From the NCBI GenBank assembly GCA_942492635.1, contig CALOFP010000003.1:1447792-1511791 (forward strand): DNA of 64,000 nt. The letters are read 5' to 3'. Below the pieces are notes generated by a model. It did no database searches. It was given only the letters and a program-made list of their open reading frames with translations, and was not told the origin of the DNA. The translations under genes and the position numbers were made by a program. The DNA comes from CALOFP01 sp942492635. Its GTDB lineage: Bacteria; UBP6; UBA1177; CALOFP01. Shown here piece after piece: positions 6,341 through 15,090 of this stretch. Numbering within the stretch: position 1 is the first letter of the stretch; every line of letters begins with the position of its first letter.

Positions 6341-8524
6341 ATGAAAATTTTCAGTACCGGGTATGCGTCCGGATTTCTTTTTCTTTTATCTCTACTTTCG
6401 CTTCCGCTATCGGCCGGAGTGAAAAAGGACGGAGACTATTCACTATCCGTTGTTGAAATGGGTGACGGTTCAAAGGAGATATCGCTGAATTTAAGGGAGT
6501 ACCGCGTTGAAAAACTTTTTCACAATGGAAAAAACTTTTCTAGGGTAATCCTCAACGGTTCTTCCCATACCAGCAGAAAAGGTTTTCCCGAACTTCCGAT
6601 TGTCAACGCAACACTTTCAATAGCTCCGGAAAAAGCCTACAGGGTTGAAATCATCTCCAGTGATTTCAAGGATGAACAGGTTACCTATCCCGTTGTTCCT
6701 TCTCGCGGTGTTGTTTTCAGAAATCAAAATCCTGAAGAGATTCCATATGTTATAGCACGAGAATCGAGAACCGACACTTTTTTCCCGAAAAAGCAATTCC
6801 GGAAGGGAAAACCTTTCGTATTCAGGGATCGCAGAGGAATAAACATATATCTCAATCCTTTCCGCTACAACTCGGAAAAGAAGATTCTCAGGGTATACAG
6901 ATCCATCAAACTCAGACTTGTAGAGAGTGTCGGCGTTCCCGTAAACCCTCTGAAAATCAAGAGAAAAGGAAAGATCAACAGAGAGATGGAAAAGATCTAC
7001 GGATCGCTTTTTCTCAACTACCGCAAAATCGGTCTCCGAGGAGGACTTGAGAAAATGCGTCCCGAGTTTGGAGATATTCTCGTTCTTCTAACCGAAAGAG
7101 ATAAGGATGCAATCAAACCCTATGTCGAGTGGAAGAGGATAAAGGGTTTCAATGTGATCGAAAAGATTGTGGATAAGGGAACAAATGTAAAAGATATCGT
7201 CGCCGATGAGTACAAGAAAAATTCGAATCTTCTCTATGTACTCCTGGTCGGTGACTGGGACGATATCAAATCGGACACCGAGAAATTCCTTGGCGTCAGG
7301 AGCTACGAGGACGCACCTATGGATCCGATTCTCGGCTGTGTCGACGGAGACGATCTCTATCCGGAACTGATCGTAGGTCGTTTTTCGGCCAATTCTGCCG
7401 AAGAGGTGGCGATACAGGTAAAAAAGAGCGTGGAGTATGAGAAAAATCCCAACCTCAACGGAGAGTGGTACAGAAGAGGCGTCGCCATCTCCTCCGGCGA
7501 AGGTGTAACCCAGGGTGATGACCGGGAAGATGATACATATCACCTCAATGTAATCAGCGAAAACAAGCTTCTTAAGTCCACCTACTCCGAAGTGGCGGAG
7601 ATTGCGGGAGGTCCCTATAAAAAGCCGAAACCTGAGGAAATGACCGGAGCTCTCAACAGGGGAGCCGGAATCGTCAACTATGTGGGTCATGGAGACGAGA
7701 AGAGTTTTGTTACAACAGGATTCGACGGAGAGCGGATCGATGACCTCGAAAACGGATCCATGCAGCCCTTTATCATAGCCGTAGCCTGCCTTAACGGACG
7801 CTTTCATAAAACAACCGACGATATGGGAGAGGAGTACGGAGACTGTTTTGCCGAAAGATGGCTTAAAAAAGAGAACGGAGGCGCCATTGCAACCCTCATG
7901 TCGACGGTTCTTCAGCCATGGGCTCCCCCCATGGCAGCACAAGACTACATGAACGACCTTCTGACCGGTGGATACGATTACGAAAACAACCCCGGATACG
8001 GAACATCCACAACCGAAGGAAGAAAAACCTTCGGCTCCATAGTTGTGAACGGTGAAATTCTCATGCTTTCGGAAAATGAAACGGACGAAAACTCTCTCAT
8101 CACTATAAAAACATGGACAATTTTCGGAGATCCGTCGCTTGAAGTCAGAACCGACACTCCGCACGAGATAGAAGTTGCCGAAATCAATTTCGATCAAAAT
8201 GGAACTTTCATGGCAAAAATTAAGAGTGAAGGTCCAACCGATGGAATTTCCGTCTCGATCTCCCGTGACGGACAAATCTTTCACAGCCTTACCGACAGGG
8301 ATGGAGCTGTATCCATAGAACATACCTTTACAGAAGGAAATGTGCTTCTGACAGTTACCGGCTCCAATATTGCGACACATCAGGAGAAAGTTTCAGTAGG
8401 CGGTTCAGAAGAAAATGTTGATTCAGATACAGATGAAGAGAATGTTGATACAGATGTTATGGGCGACGACAAAAATTCTTCCGAGAAAAAATCATCATCA
8501 GGGTGCGCTCTACTCCTGATATAG
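6341..8524 (+). CDS. Secreted gingipain-like cysteine protease (peptidase family C25)
   Basis: ATG 6341 follows GGGAGGGTG and gives a clean signal peptide (MKIFSTGYASGFLFLLSLLSLPLSAG). A beta-rich propeptide (about residues 25-230) resembles gingipain pro-domains. The catalytic domain contains His450 in NYVGHGDEKSF and Cys483 in AVACLNGRF, the usual C25 dyad. The C-terminal 35 residues form an Asp/Ser-rich linker ending SSSGCALLLI at the stop codon. That ending has a Gly-Cys but lacks the transmembrane helix and basic tail of a MYXO-CTERM tag. The gene has no close same-strand partner. The protein is probably exported and perhaps surface attached. Protease assignment is firm; its specificity (Arg or Lys) cannot be read from the sequence. 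Confidence 0.85.
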   Translation: MKIFSTGYASGFLFLLSLLSLPLSAGVKKDGDYSLSVVEMGDGSKEISLNLREYRVEKLFHNGKNFSRVILNGSSHTSRKGFPELPIVNATLSIAPEKAYRVEIISSDFKDEQVTYPVVPSRGVVFRNQNPEEIPYVIARESRTDTFFPKKQFRKGKPFVFRDRRGINIYLNPFRYNSEKKILRVYRSIKLRLVESVGVPVNPLKIKRKGKINREMEKIYGSLFLNYRKIGLRGGLEKMRPEFGDILVLLTERDKDAIKPYVEWKRIKGFNVIEKIVDKGTNVKDIVADEYKKNSNLLYVLLVGDWDDIKSDTEKFLGVRSYEDAPMDPILGCVDGDDLYPELIVGRFSANSAEEVAIQVKKSVEYEKNPNLNGEWYRRGVAISSGEGVTQGDDREDDTYHLNVISENKLLKSTYSEVAEIAGGPYKKPKPEEMTGALNRGAGIVNYVGHGDEKSFVTTGFDGERIDDLENGSMQPFIIAVACLNGRFHKTTDDMGEEYGDCFAERWLKKENGGAIATLMSTVLQPWAPPMAAQDYMNDLLTGGYDYENNPGYGTSTTEGRKTFGSIVVNGEILMLSENETDENSLITIKTWTIFGDPSLEVRTDTPHEIEVAEINFDQNGTFMAKIKSEGPTDGISVSISRDGQIFHSLTDRDGAVSIEHTFTEGNVLLTVTGSNIATHQEKVSVGGSEENVDSDTDEENVDTDVMGDDKNSSEKKSSSGCALLLI

Positions 8525-8793
8525 GGATAGAACTTCATCATCCGGGGTCAATTAATTTTAAATCCTTCAAGGCAAACCTACTAAAAATTAAGTGCCCCCG
8601 AATGAATATGTTTAAAAATTCAAAAGACAAAGAGTCTCCGCACACTCCGTTGCCTTTATCCGAAACCTTTTTAGTTTGAAGAATTCTACCTGATTAGTAT
8701 ACTATTGGAGCGGATTTTCAGTTACTGAAAGTTCCGGTTCAATGCATGGAATAGTTCCTGTCTTTAACCTTTACCTGCTCTTTCGGAGGTTTT

Positions 8794-11085
8794 TTGAAAC
8801 AACCACAAGTTGACCGAAATAAAATACTGCGTGCTTCCAAACTGAAAATCGGATTTACTGGGCTTGTCCTCGGCTCCATCTTTTTCATTCTTTTCTTTTA
8901 CCTGACAAACGAATATCTCCACGAGACAGAAGCGCAGAGAATGGAACAGATAAGACAACTGGTTACCATTGCAAGAAACACTGTCGAACCGGTAATAAGA
9001 CGTCACCGTGAAGGTGCAATATCCCGTGATGATGCTCTTTCTGAAGTACGCAACCTTGTACGCAGAATGACTTACACCGATTTCGGTCAAAACAACTATA
9101 TTTTCATGAGTTCCTACGACGGAACAATGCTGGTACAACCCTTTGAGAGAAAAAAGGAGTTGAGTAATCAGTGGGATCTCAAAGACGTAAACGGGCTCTA
9201 CATCATAAGAGAGCTTGTTAAAACGGCTAGAGAATATGATAAAGGCGGCTACACAATCTACCACTACCTCCCGCCAGGCTCCTGGTTTCCGGAAGAAAAA
9301 AGAGCTTTCGTAATAGGCGTTCCTGAACTTGAGGCATACATCGGTACGGGAAGATATATGGGTGATATCAAGAAAGCTCATTCCCGTTTCACCACGAAGG
9401 TTGCAGGCATGTCCGTCATTCTATTTTTATTCCTCACGCTTATGGTCTACTACGCGATCAGAGCAATTCGTCTTCAGAATATCGCTCTGCACAAAGAGAT
9501 AGATTTTAGAAAAGAGACGGAAAACAAGTTAAGAGACAGCAGTGAACGGTACCGAATCGTCTCCGAGCAGGAAGGGCAGATTATCTACGATCTAAATGTG
9601 GGAACGGGAGATATTGAATGGCTTGGAGATATCAAAGGAGTTACCGGTTTCTCAACCGAAGAGATGGCAGCTCTCGACAGGGAAAACTGGGTAGAGAGAA
9701 TTCATCCTGACGACTACAGGAAGACAATTAAACAAATCAACAGCTCAATCGACAGCCGCTCACAGCACCATGCCACCTACAGGTTCAAGACCAAAGACGA
9801 CTCCTGGCGTTATATAGATGATCACGGTGTTTCTATTCTAAATGCAGCCGGAGAAGAGAGAATGCTTGGTATCATGCGAGACATCACCGAGACCCGAAAA
9901 AAGGACAGTCAGCTGGTTCAGGCCCAGAAGATGGAAACTATAGGGATACTTGCCGGAGGTCTTGCACACGATTTCAACAACGTTCTAGGCGGCATAAAAG
10001 GGGGCGTCAGTCTAATAAACCTGCTTCTCTCACGAGAAAATCTCAACAATTCTGAAAAGATAACAAAATTCATCAATACCGTTGAAAACAACGTGGATCG
10101 AGCCGCAGACATGGTCAAACAACTTCTCACAATATCCAGACGGTACGATCTCGAAATGGCTCCGGTTGACCTTAACCAATCAATTGCGAATGTCGTCAAA
10201 ATCTGCAGAAACAGCTTTCCAAAATCTGTCGAGATAGAGACTCGACTGCCTGATTCCAGCTCGATGGTTTACGGTGATCCTACCGGTATTGAACAGGTTC
10301 TTCTGAACATTTGTGTCAATGCAAGCCATGCGATGACCATTATGAGAGAAGAGGGAGAAAGAGATGGCGGAAAACTGTATATTTCCCTGGAGAAGGTAGA
10401 ACCGAAAAGTGCCTATCACAAAAACCATCCTGAAATTAGTAGCGGTCAAAGATTCCACAGAATCACAATACACGACACGGGTGTCGGTATGGATGATGAG
10501 ACAAGAAGGCACATTTTCGATCCCTTCTTTACAAAAAAATCAAAAGATGAGGGAACAGGACTGGGACTTTCGATGGTTTACAGCATTGTGAAAAAGCATG
10601 GAGGCTTGATCGATGTGGTTTCTGAATCGGGAAACGGCACAACTTTTTCTCTCCACTTTCCCGCCTTCAAAAAGGGAAAATCGGAGAAAAGGAAAATTAA
10701 GACAGCCCCAATTCATATGGGTGAGGGAAAAATCCTTGTTATCGACGACGAGGAGGCTATGCGGCTTATCGCAGAGGAGATCCTTTTCGAATGCGGCTAC
10801 TCCGTCCTGACTGCAACTGGAGGAGCTGAAGGAATCGAAATTTTCAAGGATCATTTCGATTCCATAAAGGCGGTTCTGCTGGACATGTCAATGCCGAGAA
10901 TGTCCGGGCTCGAAACTTTTGAGGATCTTCAGAGAATCGATCCTAAGGTAACGGTACTCCTGACTTCGGGATTCAAAAAGGATGAACGGGTATCAAAAGC
11001 GATTGAGAAGGGAGCAGCAGGATTTCTCCAGAAACCTTACGACATCACCTCACTCTCCGAAAAAATTCATGATATTCTCAGTTGA
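8794..11085 (+). CDS. Hybrid sensor histidine kinase (Cache-PAS-HisKA-HATPase-REC)
   Basis: The only plausible start is TTG 8794 just after GGAGGT. One membrane helix (about residues 19-41), a single-Cache sensor domain (about 45-200, including NNYIFMSSYDGTMLVQP) and a second helix (about 207-226) form the input module. A PAS domain (about 255-370) precedes the dimerisation domain with phospho-acceptor His392 (LAGGLAHDFNNVLGG). N-box (NICVNASHAM) and G-box (DTGVGMDDE, then GTGLGLSM) mark the ATPase. The C-terminal receiver has the acidic pair IDDEE, phospho-acceptor Asp697 (LLDMSMPRMSG) and the conserved Lys in LQKPYD. It should sense a small periplasmic ligand. The next gene, an AraC-type regulator, touches or overlaps it, so the two are cotranscribed. 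Confidence 0.92.
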   Translation: MKQPQVDRNKILRASKLKIGFTGLVLGSIFFILFFYLTNEYLHETEAQRMEQIRQLVTIARNTVEPVIRRHREGAISRDDALSEVRNLVRRMTYTDFGQNNYIFMSSYDGTMLVQPFERKKELSNQWDLKDVNGLYIIRELVKTAREYDKGGYTIYHYLPPGSWFPEEKRAFVIGVPELEAYIGTGRYMGDIKKAHSRFTTKVAGMSVILFLFLTLMVYYAIRAIRLQNIALHKEIDFRKETENKLRDSSERYRIVSEQEGQIIYDLNVGTGDIEWLGDIKGVTGFSTEEMAALDRENWVERIHPDDYRKTIKQINSSIDSRSQHHATYRFKTKDDSWRYIDDHGVSILNAAGEERMLGIMRDITETRKKDSQLVQAQKMETIGILAGGLAHDFNNVLGGIKGGVSLINLLLSRENLNNSEKITKFINTVENNVDRAADMVKQLLTISRRYDLEMAPVDLNQSIANVVKICRNSFPKSVEIETRLPDSSSMVYGDPTGIEQVLLNICVNASHAMTIMREEGERDGGKLYISLEKVEPKSAYHKNHPEISSGQRFHRITIHDTGVGMDDETRRHIFDPFFTKKSKDEGTGLGLSMVYSIVKKHGGLIDVVSESGNGTTFSLHFPAFKKGKSEKRKIKTAPIHMGEGKILVIDDEEAMRLIAEEILFECGYSVLTATGGAEGIEIFKDHFDSIKAVLLDMSMPRMSGLETFEDLQRIDPKVTVLLTSGFKKDERVSKAIEKGAAGFLQKPYDITSLSEKIHDILS

Positions 11086-11102
11086 AATCGAAGGCACCCT
11101 TG

Positions 11103-12218
11103 ATGGTTGACATGATCTACAGCCATATCTACGGAGCGGGAATCGTCCAGGGAATTTTTCTCTTTTTCGCCCTTTTCTCTAAACGTGAAAACAGTATTCC
11201 AAACCGTATTCTCGCAGCGCTGTCACTTGTCATAATTGCAGAACTTACAGTTTCGCTTCTAATCGTCCACAATGCCGCCGGAGACATGACGCTTATTCTT
11301 TCCGCTCCAGTTCTTTTTCTTGTCGGACCGCTTTTCTACATGTACATCTCGACACTTACATCCAGAATCACCAGGCTCGGAAGAAGGGAACTCTACCACC
11401 TCGCGCCATTTTTCGGAGGATATCTCTATGACATTCTATATAACCTCGGCGAATCCGCCGCTGTAATCCCTTCTACCGACACTGTTTTTCTGATCTTCGA
11501 CTCTCTCTTCATTATCCTCCAGCTTTTTCATCTGGGGACTTATGCCTTTCTCGCCAGACGGGAACTGAAGCGTAATCTCAAAAAAGTTTCCGAATTTTTT
11601 TCGGAAGTTGAAGACATCAACCTCAACTGGCTTTTCATGCTCGTATATGTTCTCTACGGATTTATCGGGCTGACCCTGGTTACCATCTTGATCCAGTTTT
11701 TCGAAATTCCGCTGCCCCTCTTTCCGTACATCGACTTCTACTACCCTCTCTTCGTTCTCTGGTTCTTCATACTCGCCTACAAGTCCCTCAACTCCCCTGA
11801 AATTTTCCAAAAGCTGAACGCAATGAAACTTTCGAAGGCGCAGTACGAAAAGAGCGGTCTTTCAAAAGATGATCTCAAACTTCTCAAATCCCGACTTCTT
11901 CTCTGCATGGAGAGGCAAAAACCACATCTGGACGGATCGTTGAACCTTACTCTTCTTGCAAAGATACTACGGATTCCACCCCATCAACTCACACAGCTTC
12001 TAAATCTCGAGATCGGCTGCAACTTCTACAACTTCATTAACAGCTACAGAGTTGAAGAGGTAAAGAGTATTTTGCTTTCTTATGAGTACGAACAGAAATC
12101 TGTATTGGAAATTGCATTTGCATGCGGTTTCAACTCAAAGGCTGCATTCAACTCAGCATTCAGGAAGTTTACGGGAAAGACACCGACACAGTTCCGCAAA
12201 GAACAGTCAACCATTTGA
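11103..12218 (+). CDS. Membrane-anchored AraC-family transcriptional regulator
   Basis: The N-terminal two-thirds contain about seven hydrophobic helices (for example AGIVQGIFLFFALF, LILSAPVLFLVGPLFYMYIS, WLFMLVYVLYGFIGLTLVTILIQ). The C-terminal 100 residues form an AraC-type double helix-turn-helix (LNLTLLAKILRIPPHQLTQLLN, then VLEIAFACGFNSKAAFNSAFRKFTG). This membrane-plus-AraC layout is a known regulator class. ATG 11103 with AAGG eight bases upstream is preferred; a TTG at 11082 overlapping the kinase stop codon is possible. Coupling with the hybrid kinase suggests one pathway, but the regulator has no receiver domain. Its targets are unknown. Confidence 0.85.
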   Translation: MVDMIYSHIYGAGIVQGIFLFFALFSKRENSIPNRILAALSLVIIAELTVSLLIVHNAAGDMTLILSAPVLFLVGPLFYMYISTLTSRITRLGRRELYHLAPFFGGYLYDILYNLGESAAVIPSTDTVFLIFDSLFIILQLFHLGTYAFLARRELKRNLKKVSEFFSEVEDINLNWLFMLVYVLYGFIGLTLVTILIQFFEIPLPLFPYIDFYYPLFVLWFFILAYKSLNSPEIFQKLNAMKLSKAQYEKSGLSKDDLKLLKSRLLLCMERQKPHLDGSLNLTLLAKILRIPPHQLTQLLNLEIGCNFYNFINSYRVEEVKSILLSYEYEQKSVLEIAFACGFNSKAAFNSAFRKFTGKTPTQFRKEQSTI

Positions 12219-12380
12219 TTTACAACCACATTTTCAACAGTGCCGCTTTTCATCCTAAAGTAATCGCACCTGCTTTCTGAAAAAGAACGGTATTTCCCAT
12301 GGGAGGCGGTCGATTTACGAACACCTATAGCTATGATCTGTTCAATTGTTCTTTATCCAATCTTTTTAGGGAGAATTTGC

Positions 12381-14120
12381 ATGTTGAAAAAAGCGCTTCT
12401 ATTTCTTATCCCCATGCTTTTAGTTGTTGCCTGCGGAGACGATTCGAGCAATAACGAAAAAGCATCCACCGATGCCGACGTCATCATCGACATCGACAAC
12501 AGCGAAGAAAATGAAAAATCCGACGAGGACAAAAAACCTTCCGAAAATCTTATAGACCCCATAAAGAGAGACTTGAGTTGGAAGAGCTGCTCACTCTTCG
12601 AGGGTGAAAACGACGGAAGGGCTGAGTGCGCAACAGTTGAGATGCCCCTGTTCAGAAGAAAAGAGAGCAAGGAAACCATCAACATTTTCGCAAAACGCCT
12701 TAAGGCGAAAGGGGAGGCAAAAGCCCAGCTCTGGTTCATCGACGGAGGTCCGGGAGGCGCAGGAAGCTACAGCAATCCATCCTATATGGAGCAGATGCAG
12801 AAAGCCTATCCGGAACTTGACGTCTACACAATCGACCATCGTGGATGCGGTTACAGCGAATACCTCTCCTGTGAGAACGGAAATCCCTACTCCGATGCCT
12901 GCATAGCCGAACTCAAGGAAAAGATGGGGGATAGACTTCACGGCTTTTCAACTACTGAAAGTGCAGCCGATCTCGCAGACTTCATCGAGTCGACAAGGGA
13001 AGGTGGAAAGAAGGTGTTCGTCTGGGGCGGTTCCTACGGAACATACCTTGTTCAGCGCTACCTTCTTCTTTTCCCCGAACAGGCGGATGGTACGATAATA
13101 GAGGGAATCGCGCCCATTGACAGCACCTTCATCAGTTTCGACGAATATGCAGACAAGGTAGTCAAGAGACTTCTTGATCTCTGTGGAAAAGATGAAATCT
13201 GCAGCACCAAGCTGGGTTCTGAACCGATCGATTTCACAAGAAAGCTTTTTTCAAAAATTGAAAAAGGTCACTGTTCAGCAGAACTCGGCTACAGTCTAAA
13301 CAGCCAGGATGTGAGCGGAATGATCGTCCAGATGATGTACAGTACACAGATAAACTGGCTTGTACCCTCGGTTCTCTACCGTCTCGACAGATGCGAACAG
13401 AAAGATACGGAGGCTTTATCAAACCTCATCAACATCATTTTCGGCGGAGGAATGAAACGCATGGGAGAATCCAGGGACATGTCTGATGTTCTCTATGCAA
13501 ACGTTGTCCTTTCTGAGATGTGGACCCATCCCGATTTTGATCTGGACAACCTGTTCGACTACTTCACAGAGCTCGAAGATAAGATCGATTTCTACACAGG
13601 TCCGGGAATGCTTCAGATGAACGGATTCTATAACAAGTGGAACCGCTACTCCGAACCGCTTGACAACGTCTGGGCCGATACAGAAACTCCTGTTCTCATG
13701 CTTGAGGGAAGACTCGATCCCGCAACAACACTCGAAATGGCATCAAGGCTGAAGGATCACTATACAGCCGACGCCCACTACTTTCTCGAATTCCCCTTCG
13801 CTGCCCACAACGTCGTTAGCGGAGCTCCGATGAAGGATGGAAAAGACTGCGCAGAAAAAATATTTGTAGACTTTCTCAAGAATCCTGAGCAGATAGACAC
13901 CTCATGCATGAAGAACCTCCAGGCTATCGACTTCAACGGCAACTCCGAAATAGCAAAGGTAGTCTACGGCACTTCCGATATCTTTGAAAACACAGCTGCT
14001 GCTTTCAGAAGCAACGCGGACATATCCGACTATCCCGAACTGCAGAAGGCTATCGAAGATATTCGAAAGAGAATTGCTGCACAGCCTGAGGGTGAAGTCT
14101 CAAGCAGATTTAAGTTCTAA
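12381..14120 (+). CDS. Alpha/beta-hydrolase lipoprotein, tripeptidyl-aminopeptidase/proline-iminopeptidase-like
   Basis: Start at ATG 12381 behind AGGGAG. The signal MLKKALLFLIPMLLVVAC gives a lipobox, followed by an Asp/Glu/Ser-rich linker. The hydrolase domain has an oxyanion/HGG-like motif (DGGPGGAGSY), nucleophile Ser218 (WGGSYGTYL), Asp446 (EGRLDPATT) and His476 (FAAHNVV). This order and the C-terminal TAP-like domain fit the S33 family of exopeptidases that remove N-terminal residues from peptides. The protein should sit in the envelope, consistent with peptide scavenging. Its 579 residues are within the range for TAP-type members. The 3' neighbour converges on it. Exact substrate cannot be told. 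Confidence 0.88.
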   Translation: MLKKALLFLIPMLLVVACGDDSSNNEKASTDADVIIDIDNSEENEKSDEDKKPSENLIDPIKRDLSWKSCSLFEGENDGRAECATVEMPLFRRKESKETINIFAKRLKAKGEAKAQLWFIDGGPGGAGSYSNPSYMEQMQKAYPELDVYTIDHRGCGYSEYLSCENGNPYSDACIAELKEKMGDRLHGFSTTESAADLADFIESTREGGKKVFVWGGSYGTYLVQRYLLLFPEQADGTIIEGIAPIDSTFISFDEYADKVVKRLLDLCGKDEICSTKLGSEPIDFTRKLFSKIEKGHCSAELGYSLNSQDVSGMIVQMMYSTQINWLVPSVLYRLDRCEQKDTEALSNLINIIFGGGMKRMGESRDMSDVLYANVVLSEMWTHPDFDLDNLFDYFTELEDKIDFYTGPGMLQMNGFYNKWNRYSEPLDNVWADTETPVLMLEGRLDPATTLEMASRLKDHYTADAHYFLEFPFAAHNVVSGAPMKDGKDCAEKIFVDFLKNPEQIDTSCMKNLQAIDFNGNSEIAKVVYGTSDIFENTAAAFRSNADISDYPELQKAIEDIRKRIAAQPEGEVSSRFKF

Positions 14121-14271
14121 AATAAAAAAGATAATCTAATCCGGACAGCCTTCATTTCGGCTTCGATATTTTCAATTTCTTATTTTTTCGGCTGCAACAA
14201 TCGAGACATTTGATTTTCAAGACTCTTAACCTTTGGATTTATCTAAACATTTCTTCAGCGACAAATTAAAC

Positions 14272-14895
14272 CTACTCAACAAACAACTTCATAAAAGTCC
14301 CGATTTTTTCACTGAGAACCTTTTGATCCTTGAGATCTCCCTCAAGAACACCGAAAAAGCCGACACCCTCTTTTCCGGAGAGCTCTTCCATCGACTTTAC
14401 GATCTTATCCGGAGCGGTACCACCGGAAGTGGTAAAGAATGCAACGTTTTTGAAAGAATCCCGGTACATTTCAATATATGTCCTTACAGCCGGAGTCATT
14501 TTCCAGGCCCAGATAGGGGTGCCGATGATGACAAGATCGTAGTCTTTCGGATTTTTTTCAGGTTTCCTTATCTCGGTTTTTCTTCCGATAGCCGCGGCAA
14601 AACCTTCCCCCATATAACTTGCCGGTTTGAGATCGACGATTTTTTCAATATCACCATTGAGAACAGGAGCGATTTTGTAAGCCACCTTTTCCGTATTCCC
14701 CGTTCTGGAGAAGTAGACTATGAGAACACTTCCATACTTCATCTTTTTTCCCTCCACATACTTTTTCAAATCCGCCGAGATTTCCCACTTCGGCGACGCT
14801 CCGCTCTTCGTATCCACCGCTTCATTCTTCCTTTCGGATGAAAAACAACCGTTCATAAAAATAAAGACAATCAACATTAATAAGATTCTTTTCAT
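14272..14895 (-). CDS. Flavodoxin-like lipoprotein
   Basis: MKRILLMLIVFIFMNGC is a type II signal peptide. The mature part begins with a charged spacer and then a flavodoxin fold: YFSRTGNTEKVAYKI is the FMN phosphate-binding loop, GTPIWAWKMTPAVRTYI the second FMN loop and FFTTSGGTAPDKIVKSM the third. Flavodoxins carry electrons through FMN; envelope-anchored versions are less usual, so it probably serves an exported redox reaction or quinone reduction. AAGGAG precedes the ATG. It converges with the hydrolase gene upstream and diverges from the SSDD lipoprotein gene. Confidence 0.85.
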   Translation of the reverse strand: MKRILLMLIVFIFMNGCFSSERKNEAVDTKSGASPKWEISADLKKYVEGKKMKYGSVLIVYFSRTGNTEKVAYKIAPVLNGDIEKIVDLKPASYMGEGFAAAIGRKTEIRKPEKNPKDYDLVIIGTPIWAWKMTPAVRTYIEMYRDSFKNVAFFTTSGGTAPDKIVKSMEELSGKEGVGFFGVLEGDLKDQKVLSEKIGTFMKLFVE

Positions 14896-15022
14896 AAAAA
14901 ACTCCTTTTACAGTTTTTGAAAAATTGAATTTTAAACCCTTTTATTCGCATGATCAATTTAAAAGTTTACAATCATCACATTTAACAACCCCAACACAAA
15001 ACCATTTAACCACTTTATTTTC

Positions 15023-15050
15023 TTGACCGAATTAAACATAAGGTTAAAAT
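15023..15050 (+). promoter_or_regulatory. Promoter for the SSDD/EGF/LVIVD lipoprotein gene
   Basis: TTGACC (15023-15028), a 16-base spacer and TAAAAT (15045-15050) each match consensus at five of six positions, and the start codon lies about 40 bases downstream. It is in the divergent gap between the flavodoxin lipoprotein and the large lipoprotein. Confidence 0.6.
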
Positions 15051-15090
15051 CATATCAACTTGCAAGAAAGCTCAAAACATGGAGAATAAA

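Noticed and set aside
7088..8380. Long minus-strand open frame of 430 codons
   Set aside because: It is antisense to the C25 protease, whose catalytic motifs and start are clear.
14233..14841. Plus-strand open frame of 202 codons
   Set aside because: It is antisense to the well-supported flavodoxin lipoprotein and begins without a ribosome-binding site.
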